A stretch of DNA of 14,213 bases from CAZIPZ01 sp964541075 (GTDB taxonomy: Bacteria; Acidobacteriota; Terriglobia; 20CM-2-55-15). Location: assembly GCA_964541075.1 (NCBI GenBank), contig CAZIPZ010000098.1:1-14213 (forward strand). Direction: 5' to 3'. A model generated the notes under the pieces. That model saw only the letters and a program-made list of their open reading frames with translations, searched no databases and was not told the origin of the DNA. The translations under genes and the position numbers were made by a program. This document shows, piece by piece, positions 6,818-13,609 of the stretch (its first letter is position 1; each line of letters begins with the position of its first letter).

Positions 6818-6853
6818 ATATTTCCACAATAATAGAAATATAGAACCAATCAA
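6818..6853 (-). promoter_or_regulatory. arsR promoter with overlapping ArsR operator
   Basis: A perfect inverted repeat, ATATTTC (6818-6824) and GAAATAT (6835-6841) around 10 bases, lies 13 bp upstream of arsR. Read leftward, a -35-like TTGATT (6848-6853) and a -10-like TATTGT (6826-6831) are 16 bp apart, and the -10 falls between the two palindrome arms. Repressor bound there would block RNA polymerase, which fits ArsR autoregulation. The palindrome is directly visible; hexamers match consensus at 4 of 6 each, so the promoter is tentative. Confidence 0.6.
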
Positions 6854-7082
6854 AGGAAAATGTTGAGAAGACGCGCGGTTCTGATGTCGGCAGTCGCAGC
6901 GAGTGGGAATCATGCAGGCAGAAGTTAATTCACAGTCCAACGTGGATGAGACTAATTGGATGGATCTTCCGGATGTTTTAGTGGCATTTTTCGTGCCCCT
7001 GTGCAGCGATAAAAAGAGGGCCCCACGTTGAAATCCGCTTTGCCATTGCACCTGGCATGTCTCCATCTTAGATTTCAAGGTG

Positions 7083-7163
7083 CTTGGTAAACCCGTTTAG
7101 CTCCTTAAGAGCCGGCAAGCGCACATGGACAATGCGTGATGCCGGCTTTCTTTCTTGGTAAAC
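7083..7163 (+). repeat. 10-bp direct repeat flanking a hairpin
   Basis: CTTGGTAAAC occurs at 7083-7092 and again at 7154-7163, 71 bp apart, one copy on each side of the 7110-7147 hairpin. Exact identity over 10 bases around a dyad suggests either duplication or paired protein sites; chance cannot be excluded. Confidence 0.4.
7110..7147 (+). terminator. Hairpin with T-rich tail, terminator or attenuator candidate
   Basis: AGCCGGCA (7110-7117) and TGCCGGCT (7140-7147) are perfect 8-bp complements with a 22-base loop, which has a weaker inner CGCA/TGCG pairing. The right arm runs straight into TTCTTTCTT. In plus-strand RNA this looks like an intrinsic terminator, yet no plus-strand gene ends upstream. 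It covers the GTG/ATG codons at 7136-7141, which is one reason for preferring the later start of the next gene. An attenuator in that gene's leader is possible. Confidence 0.4.
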
Positions 7164-7194
7164 TTCAAGACGCTATCGAATCCGCGAAGCACTT

Positions 7195-7217
7195 GACTGC
7201 GCCAAACAGGCGCAGTC
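7195..7217 (+). repeat. Perfect hairpin touching the methyltransferase start codon
   Basis: GACTGCGCC (7195-7203) and GGCGCAGTC (7209-7217) are perfect 9-bp complements with loop AAACA, ending two bases before the ATG at 7220. In RNA it would bury the region where a ribosome site should be, so it could restrain translation, or it could be a dimer operator in DNA. If translation really began at 7136 it would simply lie inside the coding sequence. Confidence 0.55.
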
Positions 7218-7219
7218 TA

Positions 7220-8251
7220 ATGAAAAACATTTCACGATATGGGCAACCTATCTTGAACGCGAGTTCAAATCCTGAGATTTCCTCAAGTTCACCCGAAGCC
7301 TTGAAACAGGTCAACAAGATCTGGAGCGAACAGGCCGGCTCGTGGGCTGGCAAGGGCTTGCATTGGCTGGAACACGCCGCCGTTCAAAAACGAATCAACA
7401 CGATGGTTTCAGGATCAACGGACCTGGACCGCTTTCAGTACTTCATCCATAAGTATTTCCCCGGAAAAAAGCCGGTCCAGAGGGTCCTGACGCTGGGTTG
7501 TGGGATTGGTGAACTTGAGCGAGGTCTCGCACAAATTGGGTTCGCGAGCGAATATGAGGCCGTTGATATTGCCGAAGGCGCCATCAGCAAGGCTATTCAG
7601 GCAGCAAAGGAACAAAACTTCGCTCAAATCAAATATCGCGTGGGTGATCTCAATCGGCTAGTGCTCCAGGCAGACCACTACGACGTGATCTTTGGGGTAT
7701 CCTCAATCCATCACGTCTTTTCACTGGAATCATTGTTTCAAGAGGTGCGGGTCGGCCTGAAGCCGGGCGGATATTTTTTCCTCGATGAGTACATTGGAGC
7801 ATCTCAATACCAGTGGCCGGATGAACAGGTCGACGCCATCAACAGAACGCTTGAGCTGCTGCCGGCTGAACTGCGACGCAGCATTACACGTCGTGCCGAA
7901 TTGAAATCTTCAGTTGCTCGACCGACCATAGAAGCGATGAATGAGGGAGACCCTTCTGAGGCGATTCGGTCCGCTGAAATCGTTCCGTTGCTGAAGAAAT
8001 ACTTCGAACTGCTCGAGTTGAGGGGATACGGCGGTGGCTTGCTTCAGATGCTTCTCGACGATATCACCGGAAATTTTCGCGAAGGTGATCCTTCGGCTGA
8101 AGCTTGGCTACTGCGTCTTTTCGAGATAGAGGATGAACTCACAACGACCGGACGTCTCCGCCATGATTTCGCGGTGCTGATCGCGCGGAAACCAACGCGG
8201 AAGCCAACCAGGTGGCAGAGTCTGACGGAACGACTCTTTCGCCGCCGATAG
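7220..8251 (+). CDS. Class I SAM-dependent methyltransferase, substrate unknown
   Basis: Predicted soluble methyltransferase of 343 residues from the ATG at 7220. The Rossmann core is clear: motif I VLTLGCGIGELERG (89-102), the acidic end of strand 2 in EAVDIAEG (113-120), GDLNRL (142-147), strand 4 in DVIFGVSSIHHV (155-166), and LKPGGYFFLDEY (180-191). The long C-terminal half (about 195-325) is helical and may form a substrate lid; the tail is very basic (ARKPTRKPTRWQSLTERLFRRR). Similar enzymes occur in polysaccharide and small-molecule methylation gene sets, but nothing here names the substrate. The frame stays open upstream to a GTG at 7136, adding 28 residues, but that start lies in a hairpin and has no ribosome site; the 7220 start also has only a weak one. 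The gene stands alone, between the ars operon and the injection-system cluster, with 261 bases to the sheath gene. Confidence 0.75.
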   Translation: MKNISRYGQPILNASSNPEISSSSPEALKQVNKIWSEQAGSWAGKGLHWLEHAAVQKRINTMVSGSTDLDRFQYFIHKYFPGKKPVQRVLTLGCGIGELERGLAQIGFASEYEAVDIAEGAISKAIQAAKEQNFAQIKYRVGDLNRLVLQADHYDVIFGVSSIHHVFSLESLFQEVRVGLKPGGYFFLDEYIGASQYQWPDEQVDAINRTLELLPAELRRSITRRAELKSSVARPTIEAMNEGDPSEAIRSAEIVPLLKKYFELLELRGYGGGLLQMLLDDITGNFREGDPSAEAWLLRLFEIEDELTTTGRLRHDFAVLIARKPTRKPTRWQSLTERLFRRR

Positions 8252-8267
8252 AGCGAAAAGGAAACGA

Positions 8268-8296
8268 TTGACAGACGGATCTGATCCACATAAATT
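8268..8296 (+). promoter_or_regulatory. Sigma70-like promoter upstream of the injection-system genes
   Basis: A perfect -35 box TTGACA (8268-8273) is followed after exactly 17 bases by TAAATT (8291-8296, 4 of 6 to consensus). The spacer contains a small dyad, GGATC-T-GATCC (8277-8287), where a regulator could bind. Transcription would start near 8303 and leave a leader of about 210 nt before the sheath gene. It overlaps no gene. Experimental proof is lacking, but the position at the head of a six-gene run supports it. Confidence 0.55.
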
Positions 8297-8512
8297 CCCA
8301 TTCTTCGAGTAAGTTTCTAAAGATTCAATGACATCGGCCAGGAAGGCCTTCAAGTGCTGAAGAAAGGGCGTCGGCGTTGCGAATTGATCCAATGCTCGAT
8401 CTGAACCGATTTCCCCGCCTACCGAGTCGCAGGATTCCCGTGTCTACGCCGGCAGATGCGGCGTACTCGCAGCAGGCGGCCCCGCTCAACCTTCAAGTGA
8501 CAGGAGACCGCG

Positions 8513-10393
8513 ATGCCAGTACAGCCAACCTATCCCGGCGTCTATATCGAAGAAATTCCCAGCGGCGTTCGAACCATCACCGGCGTCGCAACCTCGATTA
8601 CAGCCTTCGTCGGTTATACGAGAAAAGGGGAGCCGAACAAAGCGGTTCAAATTTCGAGCCTCGCTGAATTCGAGCGTCTTTACGGAGGACTCGATCGGGA
8701 GAGCCCCGTCTCTTACGCGGTTCAGCAGTTCTATATCAATGGCGGCGGAGAAGCGATCATTGTGCGCGTCGCCACAGGATTTCAGACCGCTGCCTGGACG
8801 TTCAATGACGCCACAGCTGTCGCGCTGGAAGTTCGAGCGGCGAGTCCCGGCGGCTGGGGGACTCTGGTGAGCATCACCATCGACCATGCGGATGTTCGCA
8901 ATCCCGATGGAGACTTCAACCTCACGGTCTTGCAACGGAGCGAGCAGGGTGCGCAGGCGCGCAAAGTCGAAGTTCACCGCAATCTGACCCTCAATTCAAA
9001 GTCATCGAACTTTGTCGAATCCGTCGTCAACAATGCTTCGGCATTCATTCGCGTCTCCAGAAAAGCCGGCCTGGCGTTTAGTGAGAAAGGTTTCGCAAGC
9101 AGCAAGCCTTTCGACGCGGCGGCTGTTGCATCAGCTATAGACTTCGTTCTTGCAGGAGTGCTCGACGGAGCCACGCCGTTCAAAGTAGTTCTGAACGCCG
9201 CGCCGGCAGACATTGATCAGTTGGTGGCCGACGTGAATGCCGCACTTACCACGCAAGGATTGAACACGAGGCTGGTTGCATCGAAGTCTGGCGCTGGAAG
9301 CGACGAGTTAAAGCTCGAATCGCAGACTATGGATGAATCCTCAAGCGTGTCCGTCTCCGCGGGAACGTTCAACGGTCTGGCAGCAAAGCTCGGGCTGGGG
9401 CTTACCAATGGCGGCAAAGAGACGCCGGGCGCCGCGAAACATCGTCCAGTGGATGTGGCTGACGTATTGCCTTCGACGAAGGGATCCGACGGCGGCAAAG
9501 CCTCACCTGCTGAGCTTTTGGGAACACCATCCGCCAAAACCGGAATTTATGCGCTCCTTGATGTCGATCTGTTCAACATACTTGTGGTTCCAGAGACCTT
9601 CGACATGCAGGATTTGGAGGCAGGAGCGGTGATATCCGCCGCCGTCGCTCTTTGTGAACAACGACGCGCGTTTTGCATCGTCGATCCGCCTTCAACAAAG
9701 AGCCTTTCGAATATCGGAACGTGGGCGAACGGCGTCCTGCATTCGCGCAACGCCGCCGTGTATTTTCCGTCGATCCGCATCGCCGATCCACTGGATCAAT
9801 TCAGACCAAGAACGGTCGCAGCATCCGGATCGATTGCCGGCGTGTACGCTCGCACCGATGCCGAACGGGGCGTTTGGAAGGCGCCTGCCGGCATTGACGC
9901 AGTTCTCAAAGGAGTTGATTCATTGCCTGTACTCCTGAATGACGCCGAAAACGGGCGGATTAATCCAGTAGGCGTTAATGCGCTCCGCGTTTTTCGCGAC
10001 TACGGCAAGGTCGTGTGGGGCGCCCGCACCACCAAAGGCAGTGATGCGCAGGCCGACGAATACAAATATGTTCCGGTGCGCCGGCTGGCGCTGTTTTTGG
10101 AGGAAAGCCTTTATCGCGGTACGCACTGGGTGGTATTCGAGCCGAACGATGAGCCCCTCTGGGCGCAGATACGCCTCAATATCGGCGCCTTTTTGAACAA
10201 CCTTTTCCGCAAAGGCGCATTCCAGGGAACAACGCCGCGCGAGGCGTACTTCGTGAAATGCGACAAGACCACTACGACGCAAAACGACATTAACCTTGGA
10301 ATCGTCAACATCGTCGTCGGCTTTGCACCTTTGAAGCCGGCCGAGTTCGTGATTCTTCAAATTCAGCAAATGGCCGGACAGATTGAAACGTAG
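8513..10393 (+). CDS. Contractile injection system sheath protein (phage tail sheath family)
   Basis: Structural protein of 626 residues that polymerises around the inner tube and contracts to drive it into a target. The N-terminus is typical of the family (PTYPGVYIEEIPSGVRTITGVATS, 5-28), with FVGYTRKG (32-39) and INGGGEAIIVRV (75-86). The C-terminal sheath domain holds the interlocking arms: INPVGVNALRVF, VPVRRLALFLEESLYRGTHWVVFEPN, a KCDKTTTTQNDINLGIVN segment and a final FVILQIQQMAGQ. An extra region (about 205-300) reads as an independent alpha/beta module, probably exposed on the tube surface; it makes this protein longer than the sheaths of PVC/Afp particles. AGGAG at 8502-8506 sets the ATG. 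It is the first gene of the eCIS run and the only sheath seen, whereas PVC and Afp encode several. Confidence 0.93.
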   Translation: MPVQPTYPGVYIEEIPSGVRTITGVATSITAFVGYTRKGEPNKAVQISSLAEFERLYGGLDRESPVSYAVQQFYINGGGEAIIVRVATGFQTAAWTFNDATAVALEVRAASPGGWGTLVSITIDHADVRNPDGDFNLTVLQRSEQGAQARKVEVHRNLTLNSKSSNFVESVVNNASAFIRVSRKAGLAFSEKGFASSKPFDAAAVASAIDFVLAGVLDGATPFKVVLNAAPADIDQLVADVNAALTTQGLNTRLVASKSGAGSDELKLESQTMDESSSVSVSAGTFNGLAAKLGLGLTNGGKETPGAAKHRPVDVADVLPSTKGSDGGKASPAELLGTPSAKTGIYALLDVDLFNILVVPETFDMQDLEAGAVISAAVALCEQRRAFCIVDPPSTKSLSNIGTWANGVLHSRNAAVYFPSIRIADPLDQFRPRTVAASGSIAGVYARTDAERGVWKAPAGIDAVLKGVDSLPVLLNDAENGRINPVGVNALRVFRDYGKVVWGARTTKGSDAQADEYKYVPVRRLALFLEESLYRGTHWVVFEPNDEPLWAQIRLNIGAFLNNLFRKGAFQGTTPREAYFVKCDKTTTTQNDINLGIVNIVVGFAPLKPAEFVILQIQQMAGQIET

Positions 10394-10405
10394 GGGGATT
10401 GTCCA

Positions 10406-10930
10406 ATGTCGCAGTTCAGCGTAAATACTCACCGGTTTGATCCGTACAAGAACTTCAAGTTTCGCGTGAAATGGGACGGCCGTTACGTTGCAGGTGTGAG
10501 CAAGGTCGGCGCGCTCAAAAGAAGCACCGACGTCGTCGAGCATCGAGAAGGAGGCGACCCCAGCACCAGCCGCAAATCTCCAGGCCGAACCAAATACGAC
10601 CCGATCACCCTCGATCGCGGTGTCACACATGACACGGAATTCGAGAAGTGGGCGAACAAAGTATGGAACTTCGGATCCGGTCTCGGCGCGGAAGTTTCAC
10701 TCAAGGATTTTCGCAAGGACATCATTATCGAGATGTACAACGAGGCGGGTCAGCTCGTCATCGCCTACAAAGTGTTCAGGTGCTGGGTCTCTGAGTATCA
10801 GGCGCAGCCGGATTTGGATTCCAACGCGAACGCGGTCGCCATTCAACATATTAAACTCGAAAACGAAGGATGGGAGCGCGACTACGAAGTCGTTGAACCC
10901 GGCGAACCGGCTTTTAGCGAACCGGCCTGA
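10406..10930 (+). CDS. Inner tube protein (T4 gp19-like, Pvc1/Pvc5 family)
   Basis: Tube subunit of 174 residues; hexameric rings stack inside the sheath to form the channel that carries cargo. Family features are visible: the N-terminal DPYKNFKFRVKWDGRYVAGVSKVG (12-35), the loop EHREGGDPSTSRKSPGRTKYDPITLDRGVT (47-76), and the C-terminal IQHIKLENEGWERD (about 147-160). The length fits tube proteins with a short acidic tail. It starts 12 bases after the sheath stop, with AGGGGG at 10392-10397. This is the usual sheath-then-tube order of contractile systems. Only one tube gene is seen; PVC-type systems often carry two or more. Confidence 0.93.
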   Translation: MSQFSVNTHRFDPYKNFKFRVKWDGRYVAGVSKVGALKRSTDVVEHREGGDPSTSRKSPGRTKYDPITLDRGVTHDTEFEKWANKVWNFGSGLGAEVSLKDFRKDIIIEMYNEAGQLVIAYKVFRCWVSEYQAQPDLDSNANAVAIQHIKLENEGWERDYEVVEPGEPAFSEPA

Positions 10931-10932
10931 TC

Positions 10933-11664
10933 ATGAACGCATTGTCGGTTCGCGATATCGTGGCCCTATGGGAGCGCGGGCAGAACCAGAATTTCGCGGT
11001 CCGGGCTTTTGCGTTGCTGACCGCCTCCTGTCCGGATTCCTCTCGCGATGTTCTTTTGCGTCTCAGCATCGGCCAGCGCGACGCCTTCCTGGTAAATCTG
11101 CGTATGCAGACGTTCGGTTCCCAGTTTTCCAGCGTCGTTTTTTGCGAAAAATGTGGCGAACGCTCAGAACTCACTTTCGACGGCAAAGACCTTTTGCCTT
11201 CCCTTCCGGCTGAGCGGCGGGACGGTGCGATCGAATTGCTCGGCTTCAAAGTGGTGTTCCGCGCTCCCAATAGCTCGGACCTTCTGACCGGTTCGCTGAA
11301 AGATTCCGCTGGAGTAAACCGGCGCTGGCTCCTTCAGCGGTGCGTCGAAAACGCCGAGCGAGATGGAGAGCCCATCGCTGTTGCGGATATTCCTGAATCC
11401 GTGCTCGAGGAAGTTGCGAAGCGTATGAGTGACATCGATCCCATGGGCGACGTACAGCTTCGGGTTTCCTGCGCATCGTGTGGCATGGAATGGGATGCTG
11501 CATTCGATATTGTTTCCTTCTTTTGGAGCGAAATCGAGGCTGTCGCACAGCGGACCCTTCTGGAAGTTCACCAACTCGCTTCGGTTTATGGATGGTCCGA
11601 GTCCGACATCCTTGGTATGAACGCCCGGCGTCGTACGTATTACCTCAATCTGGTTGGTCAATGA
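10933..11664 (+). CDS. T4_baseplate-type protein with zinc ribbon, probable baseplate assembly factor
   Basis: Protein of 243 residues resembling the 'T4 bacteriophage base plate protein' group common after the tube gene in eCIS and related tail clusters. In T4 the group includes hub assembly factors, so a role in assembling the baseplate or hub is inferred, not shown. Two CXXC pairs, C71-C74 (FCEKCGE) and C180-C183 (CASCGME), should jointly hold one zinc. Conserved-looking segments are LSIGQRDAFLVNLRMQTFG (44-62), DIDPMGDV (167-174), FDIVSFFWSEI (191-201) and the C-terminal VYGWSESDILGMNARRRTYYL (218-238). It starts 2 bases after the tube gene without a clear ribosome site, so it is likely translated by coupling. 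Its stop overlaps the next start (ATGA). Confidence 0.82.
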   Translation: MNALSVRDIVALWERGQNQNFAVRAFALLTASCPDSSRDVLLRLSIGQRDAFLVNLRMQTFGSQFSSVVFCEKCGERSELTFDGKDLLPSLPAERRDGAIELLGFKVVFRAPNSSDLLTGSLKDSAGVNRRWLLQRCVENAERDGEPIAVADIPESVLEEVAKRMSDIDPMGDVQLRVSCASCGMEWDAAFDIVSFFWSEIEAVAQRTLLEVHQLASVYGWSESDILGMNARRRTYYLNLVGQ

Positions 11665-12308
11665 ACGACTATCTCAACAATCTCATCAGCAGGACGCTCA
11701 ATCCGGCGCATACATTGAAGCCGCGCTTGCCTTCCAGATACGAACTGCCTGGCGGCTTGGCGGCCCCATCGGAGATTGAGGTGCGCGAAAGCCTTTCCAG
11801 CGCTGTTCCGGTGGAGCGGTCGAAGTTGTCCGTCCCTGTGGAATCGGTGTCGCCTTCCTGGATGATTTCAACCGAATCGGCCGCCAGCGATATGTTGGGA
11901 TCGGACCTTCCAAAGGCTCACATTGAGAGCCTCGCGCCCGACCCGATAAGCATTGAATACCCCATGGATGCCGCGGATATCGAGCCTGCTCCCGTTTGGG
12001 GGCAGCCTGCACGAGTCGCACTCCCTGTTCAGGAAACGGAATTGGAACCGGTGGACGGTCTTCACGAGTCGAAAAGAGAAGTCTTCGTTCGCTCACAACG
12101 CGCCTTTTTTCCCGCCGTTCGCACCGTCAGCAATTTCCCGAGCCAACCGAACGAAGAGAAAGACGGCCCAACAATCCGGGTGACCATCGGTCGTGTGGAA
12201 GTGCGGGTTCCTGTTCAGGAGTCGTCTGCCGCGAAGCCGAAATCGCCCACGGCGCCGGCGCGCCTTTCGCTTGATGAGTATCTGAAGCGCAGCGAGAGTT
12301 CGCGATGA
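11661..12308 (+). CDS. Disordered eCIS-associated protein with conserved short ends, function unknown
   Basis: Protein of 215 residues with no recognisable enzyme or membrane segment. The first 30 residues (MNDYLNNLISRTLNPAHTLKPRLPSRYEL) and the last 45 look ordered or conserved: PTIRVTIGRVEVRVPV (170-185) followed by a basic/proline linker and LSLDEYLKRSES (202-213). The middle (about 35-165) is rich in P, S, E and A and is probably disordered. From memory, proteins with the same two end motifs and unlike middles recur between the baseplate protein and DUF4255 genes in other eCIS clusters, so it is probably a linker or assembly adaptor, but no function is established that I can name. The ATG is fixed by the 4-base overlap with the previous gene; an in-frame extension to 11478 would overlap that gene and is rejected. 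Its stop overlaps the next start by 4 bases. Confidence 0.75.
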   Translation: MNDYLNNLISRTLNPAHTLKPRLPSRYELPGGLAAPSEIEVRESLSSAVPVERSKLSVPVESVSPSWMISTESAASDMLGSDLPKAHIESLAPDPISIEYPMDAADIEPAPVWGQPARVALPVQETELEPVDGLHESKREVFVRSQRAFFPAVRTVSNFPSQPNEEKDGPTIRVTIGRVEVRVPVQESSAAKPKSPTAPARLSLDEYLKRSESSR

Positions 12309-13609
12309 GCAGCGCGTTAGGAATCGCGGCAGTAACAGCTGTTCTCAAAGACCTGCTGAACAATGGCCTTATTGATCACAACGTTAGTGGCGCAGTCGGG
12401 GGCAATGTGACCGTCACTGCGTTGCCCCCCGATCGCGTGATTCCGCCGGGTGGGACGGAGTCGGATCAGTTGAATTTATTTTTACACCAGGTGACTCCGA
12501 ACGCGGGCTGGCGCAACGGCAATCTGCCTTCGCACGATTCTCGAGGCAATCGGATCGACAATCCTCCGCTGGCGCTCGACTTACATTACCTGTTGACAGC
12601 GTACGGCGCGGATGATCTTCATGGTGAAATTCTGCTGGGTTACGCTATGCAACTGCTTCACGAGCGTCCCGTTCTCACGCGCGACGCCATTCGCGCGGCG
12701 CTCACGCCCTCCCCTCTGAATGGAGCGATTCTGCCTCCAGCATTTCAGGCGCTATCTGCAGCGGACCTTGCCGACCAAGTCGAACTGATTAAGATCACCC
12801 CGGCGTCCCTGAACGGCGAGGAAATGTCACGGCTTTGGTCGGCGTTACAGGCTCATTATCGGACGACTACTGCGTACCATGTATCGGTCGTTCTAATCGA
12901 TCCGAATCGGCCGGCAAAATCAGCATTGCCAGTGCTCACCCGCGGGCCGGTCGATCCGTTTTTGCAGCAGGAGCGCGGCATCGCGGTTCAAGGCGACTTA
13001 TCGTCTCCTTTCCCGGCAATCACAAAACTCAGCCTGCCCGATGATCAGTCCGTGGCGGAACCGGGTGGCGCCGTGACGATCGAGGGCAGCCGTCTCGATG
13101 GAGAGGCTGTTGTAGTCCGGCTCACGAGTCCCCGCACGAGCGTTCCGCTGGAGGTCCTGCCGGCGTCTATGTCCGCAACAAAGGTCAGCTTTGTCGTGCC
13201 GGATTCGCCTGCGGTGGCGCCGGCCGGTTCATACATGGTTGCTGTGCTGCTGCAGCGTCCCGGTGAATCGGATCGCCGGACGACAAATGAGCTCCCATTG
13301 CCGGTGGCCGCGCAGATTGTCACGCCCTCCCCAATATCAGTCGCTTCCGACGCGACCGGCGCCGCGACAATTCAAATCGCCTGCAAGCCTTTGATACGTC
13401 CTGAGCAGCGCGTTGCGCTCATTCTTGGAGACCGGGAGATCCCGTCGCAACCGCATCCGAATCCGGCAAGCACGCTCACATTCATCGCGAAGGCGGCAAA
13501 ACCGGGCTCTTATCTGATGCGCTTGCGCGTTGACGGAGTGGACAGCGTGATTGTAAATCGGGCAGTGAGACCGCCAGTGTTTCTTGATCGAAAGGTGAAC
13601 ATCACGTGA
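12305..13609 (+). CDS. DUF4255 protein, Pvc16-like tube/sheath terminator with Ig-like C-terminal domains
   Basis: Protein of 434 residues. Residues about 8-200 form the DUF4255 domain (Pvc16 N-terminal type): LGIAAVTAVLKDLLNNGL (5-22), NLFLHQVTPNAGWRN (57-71), PPLALDLHYLLTAYG (87-101) and HGEILLGYAMQLLHE (106-120). Pvc16 and Afp16 cap the end of the tube and sheath and set particle length. The remainder is extra: an IPT/TIG-like beta domain (about 238-320, PAITKLSL through to LPLPVAAQI) and a second Ig-like domain (about 330-430). Such extensions could decorate or anchor the distal end. It overlaps the gene before and the ATPase gene after by 4 bases each (ATGA and GTGA), indicating tight coupling. 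DUF4255 is a marker of eCIS rather than of type VI systems or common phages. Confidence 0.9.
   Translation: MSSALGIAAVTAVLKDLLNNGLIDHNVSGAVGGNVTVTALPPDRVIPPGGTESDQLNLFLHQVTPNAGWRNGNLPSHDSRGNRIDNPPLALDLHYLLTAYGADDLHGEILLGYAMQLLHERPVLTRDAIRAALTPSPLNGAILPPAFQALSAADLADQVELIKITPASLNGEEMSRLWSALQAHYRTTTAYHVSVVLIDPNRPAKSALPVLTRGPVDPFLQQERGIAVQGDLSSPFPAITKLSLPDDQSVAEPGGAVTIEGSRLDGEAVVVRLTSPRTSVPLEVLPASMSATKVSFVVPDSPAVAPAGSYMVAVLLQRPGESDRRTTNELPLPVAAQIVTPSPISVASDATGAATIQIACKPLIRPEQRVALILGDREIPSQPHPNPASTLTFIAKAAKPGSYLMRLRVDGVDSVIVNRAVRPPVFLDRKVNIT

Larger units (their letters stand above)
6854..7219. other. Gene-free stretch between ars operon and methyltransferase gene
   Basis: These 366 bases separate the divergent arsR and methyltransferase genes. 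The left part (to about 7080) shows no gene, RNA or repeat I can support. The right part holds a 10-bp direct repeat and two strong hairpins, listed separately, and probably serves as the leader of the methyltransferase gene. No clear plus-strand promoter was found. Confidence 0.5.

Noticed and set aside
6806..7078. Minus-strand open frame of 90 codons ending one base before arsR
   Set aside because: It runs through the arsR promoter and operator, has no ribosome site and no recognisable sequence. Spacing next to arsR is most likely chance.
8377..8667. Plus-strand open frame of 96 codons overlapping the sheath start
   Set aside because: About half lies inside the sheath gene in another frame and turns R-rich there; no ribosome site. 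The sheath start has a strong Shine-Dalgarno and a family-typical N-terminus.
9920..10630. Minus-strand open frame of 236 codons
   Set aside because: Antisense to the well-supported sheath and tube genes; no motifs, and it bridges the gap between them.
11478..11660. N-terminal extension of the disordered protein gene
   Set aside because: It would overlap the baseplate-factor gene by 187 bases; the ATGA overlap at 11661 gives a normal coupled start and a family-like N-terminus.
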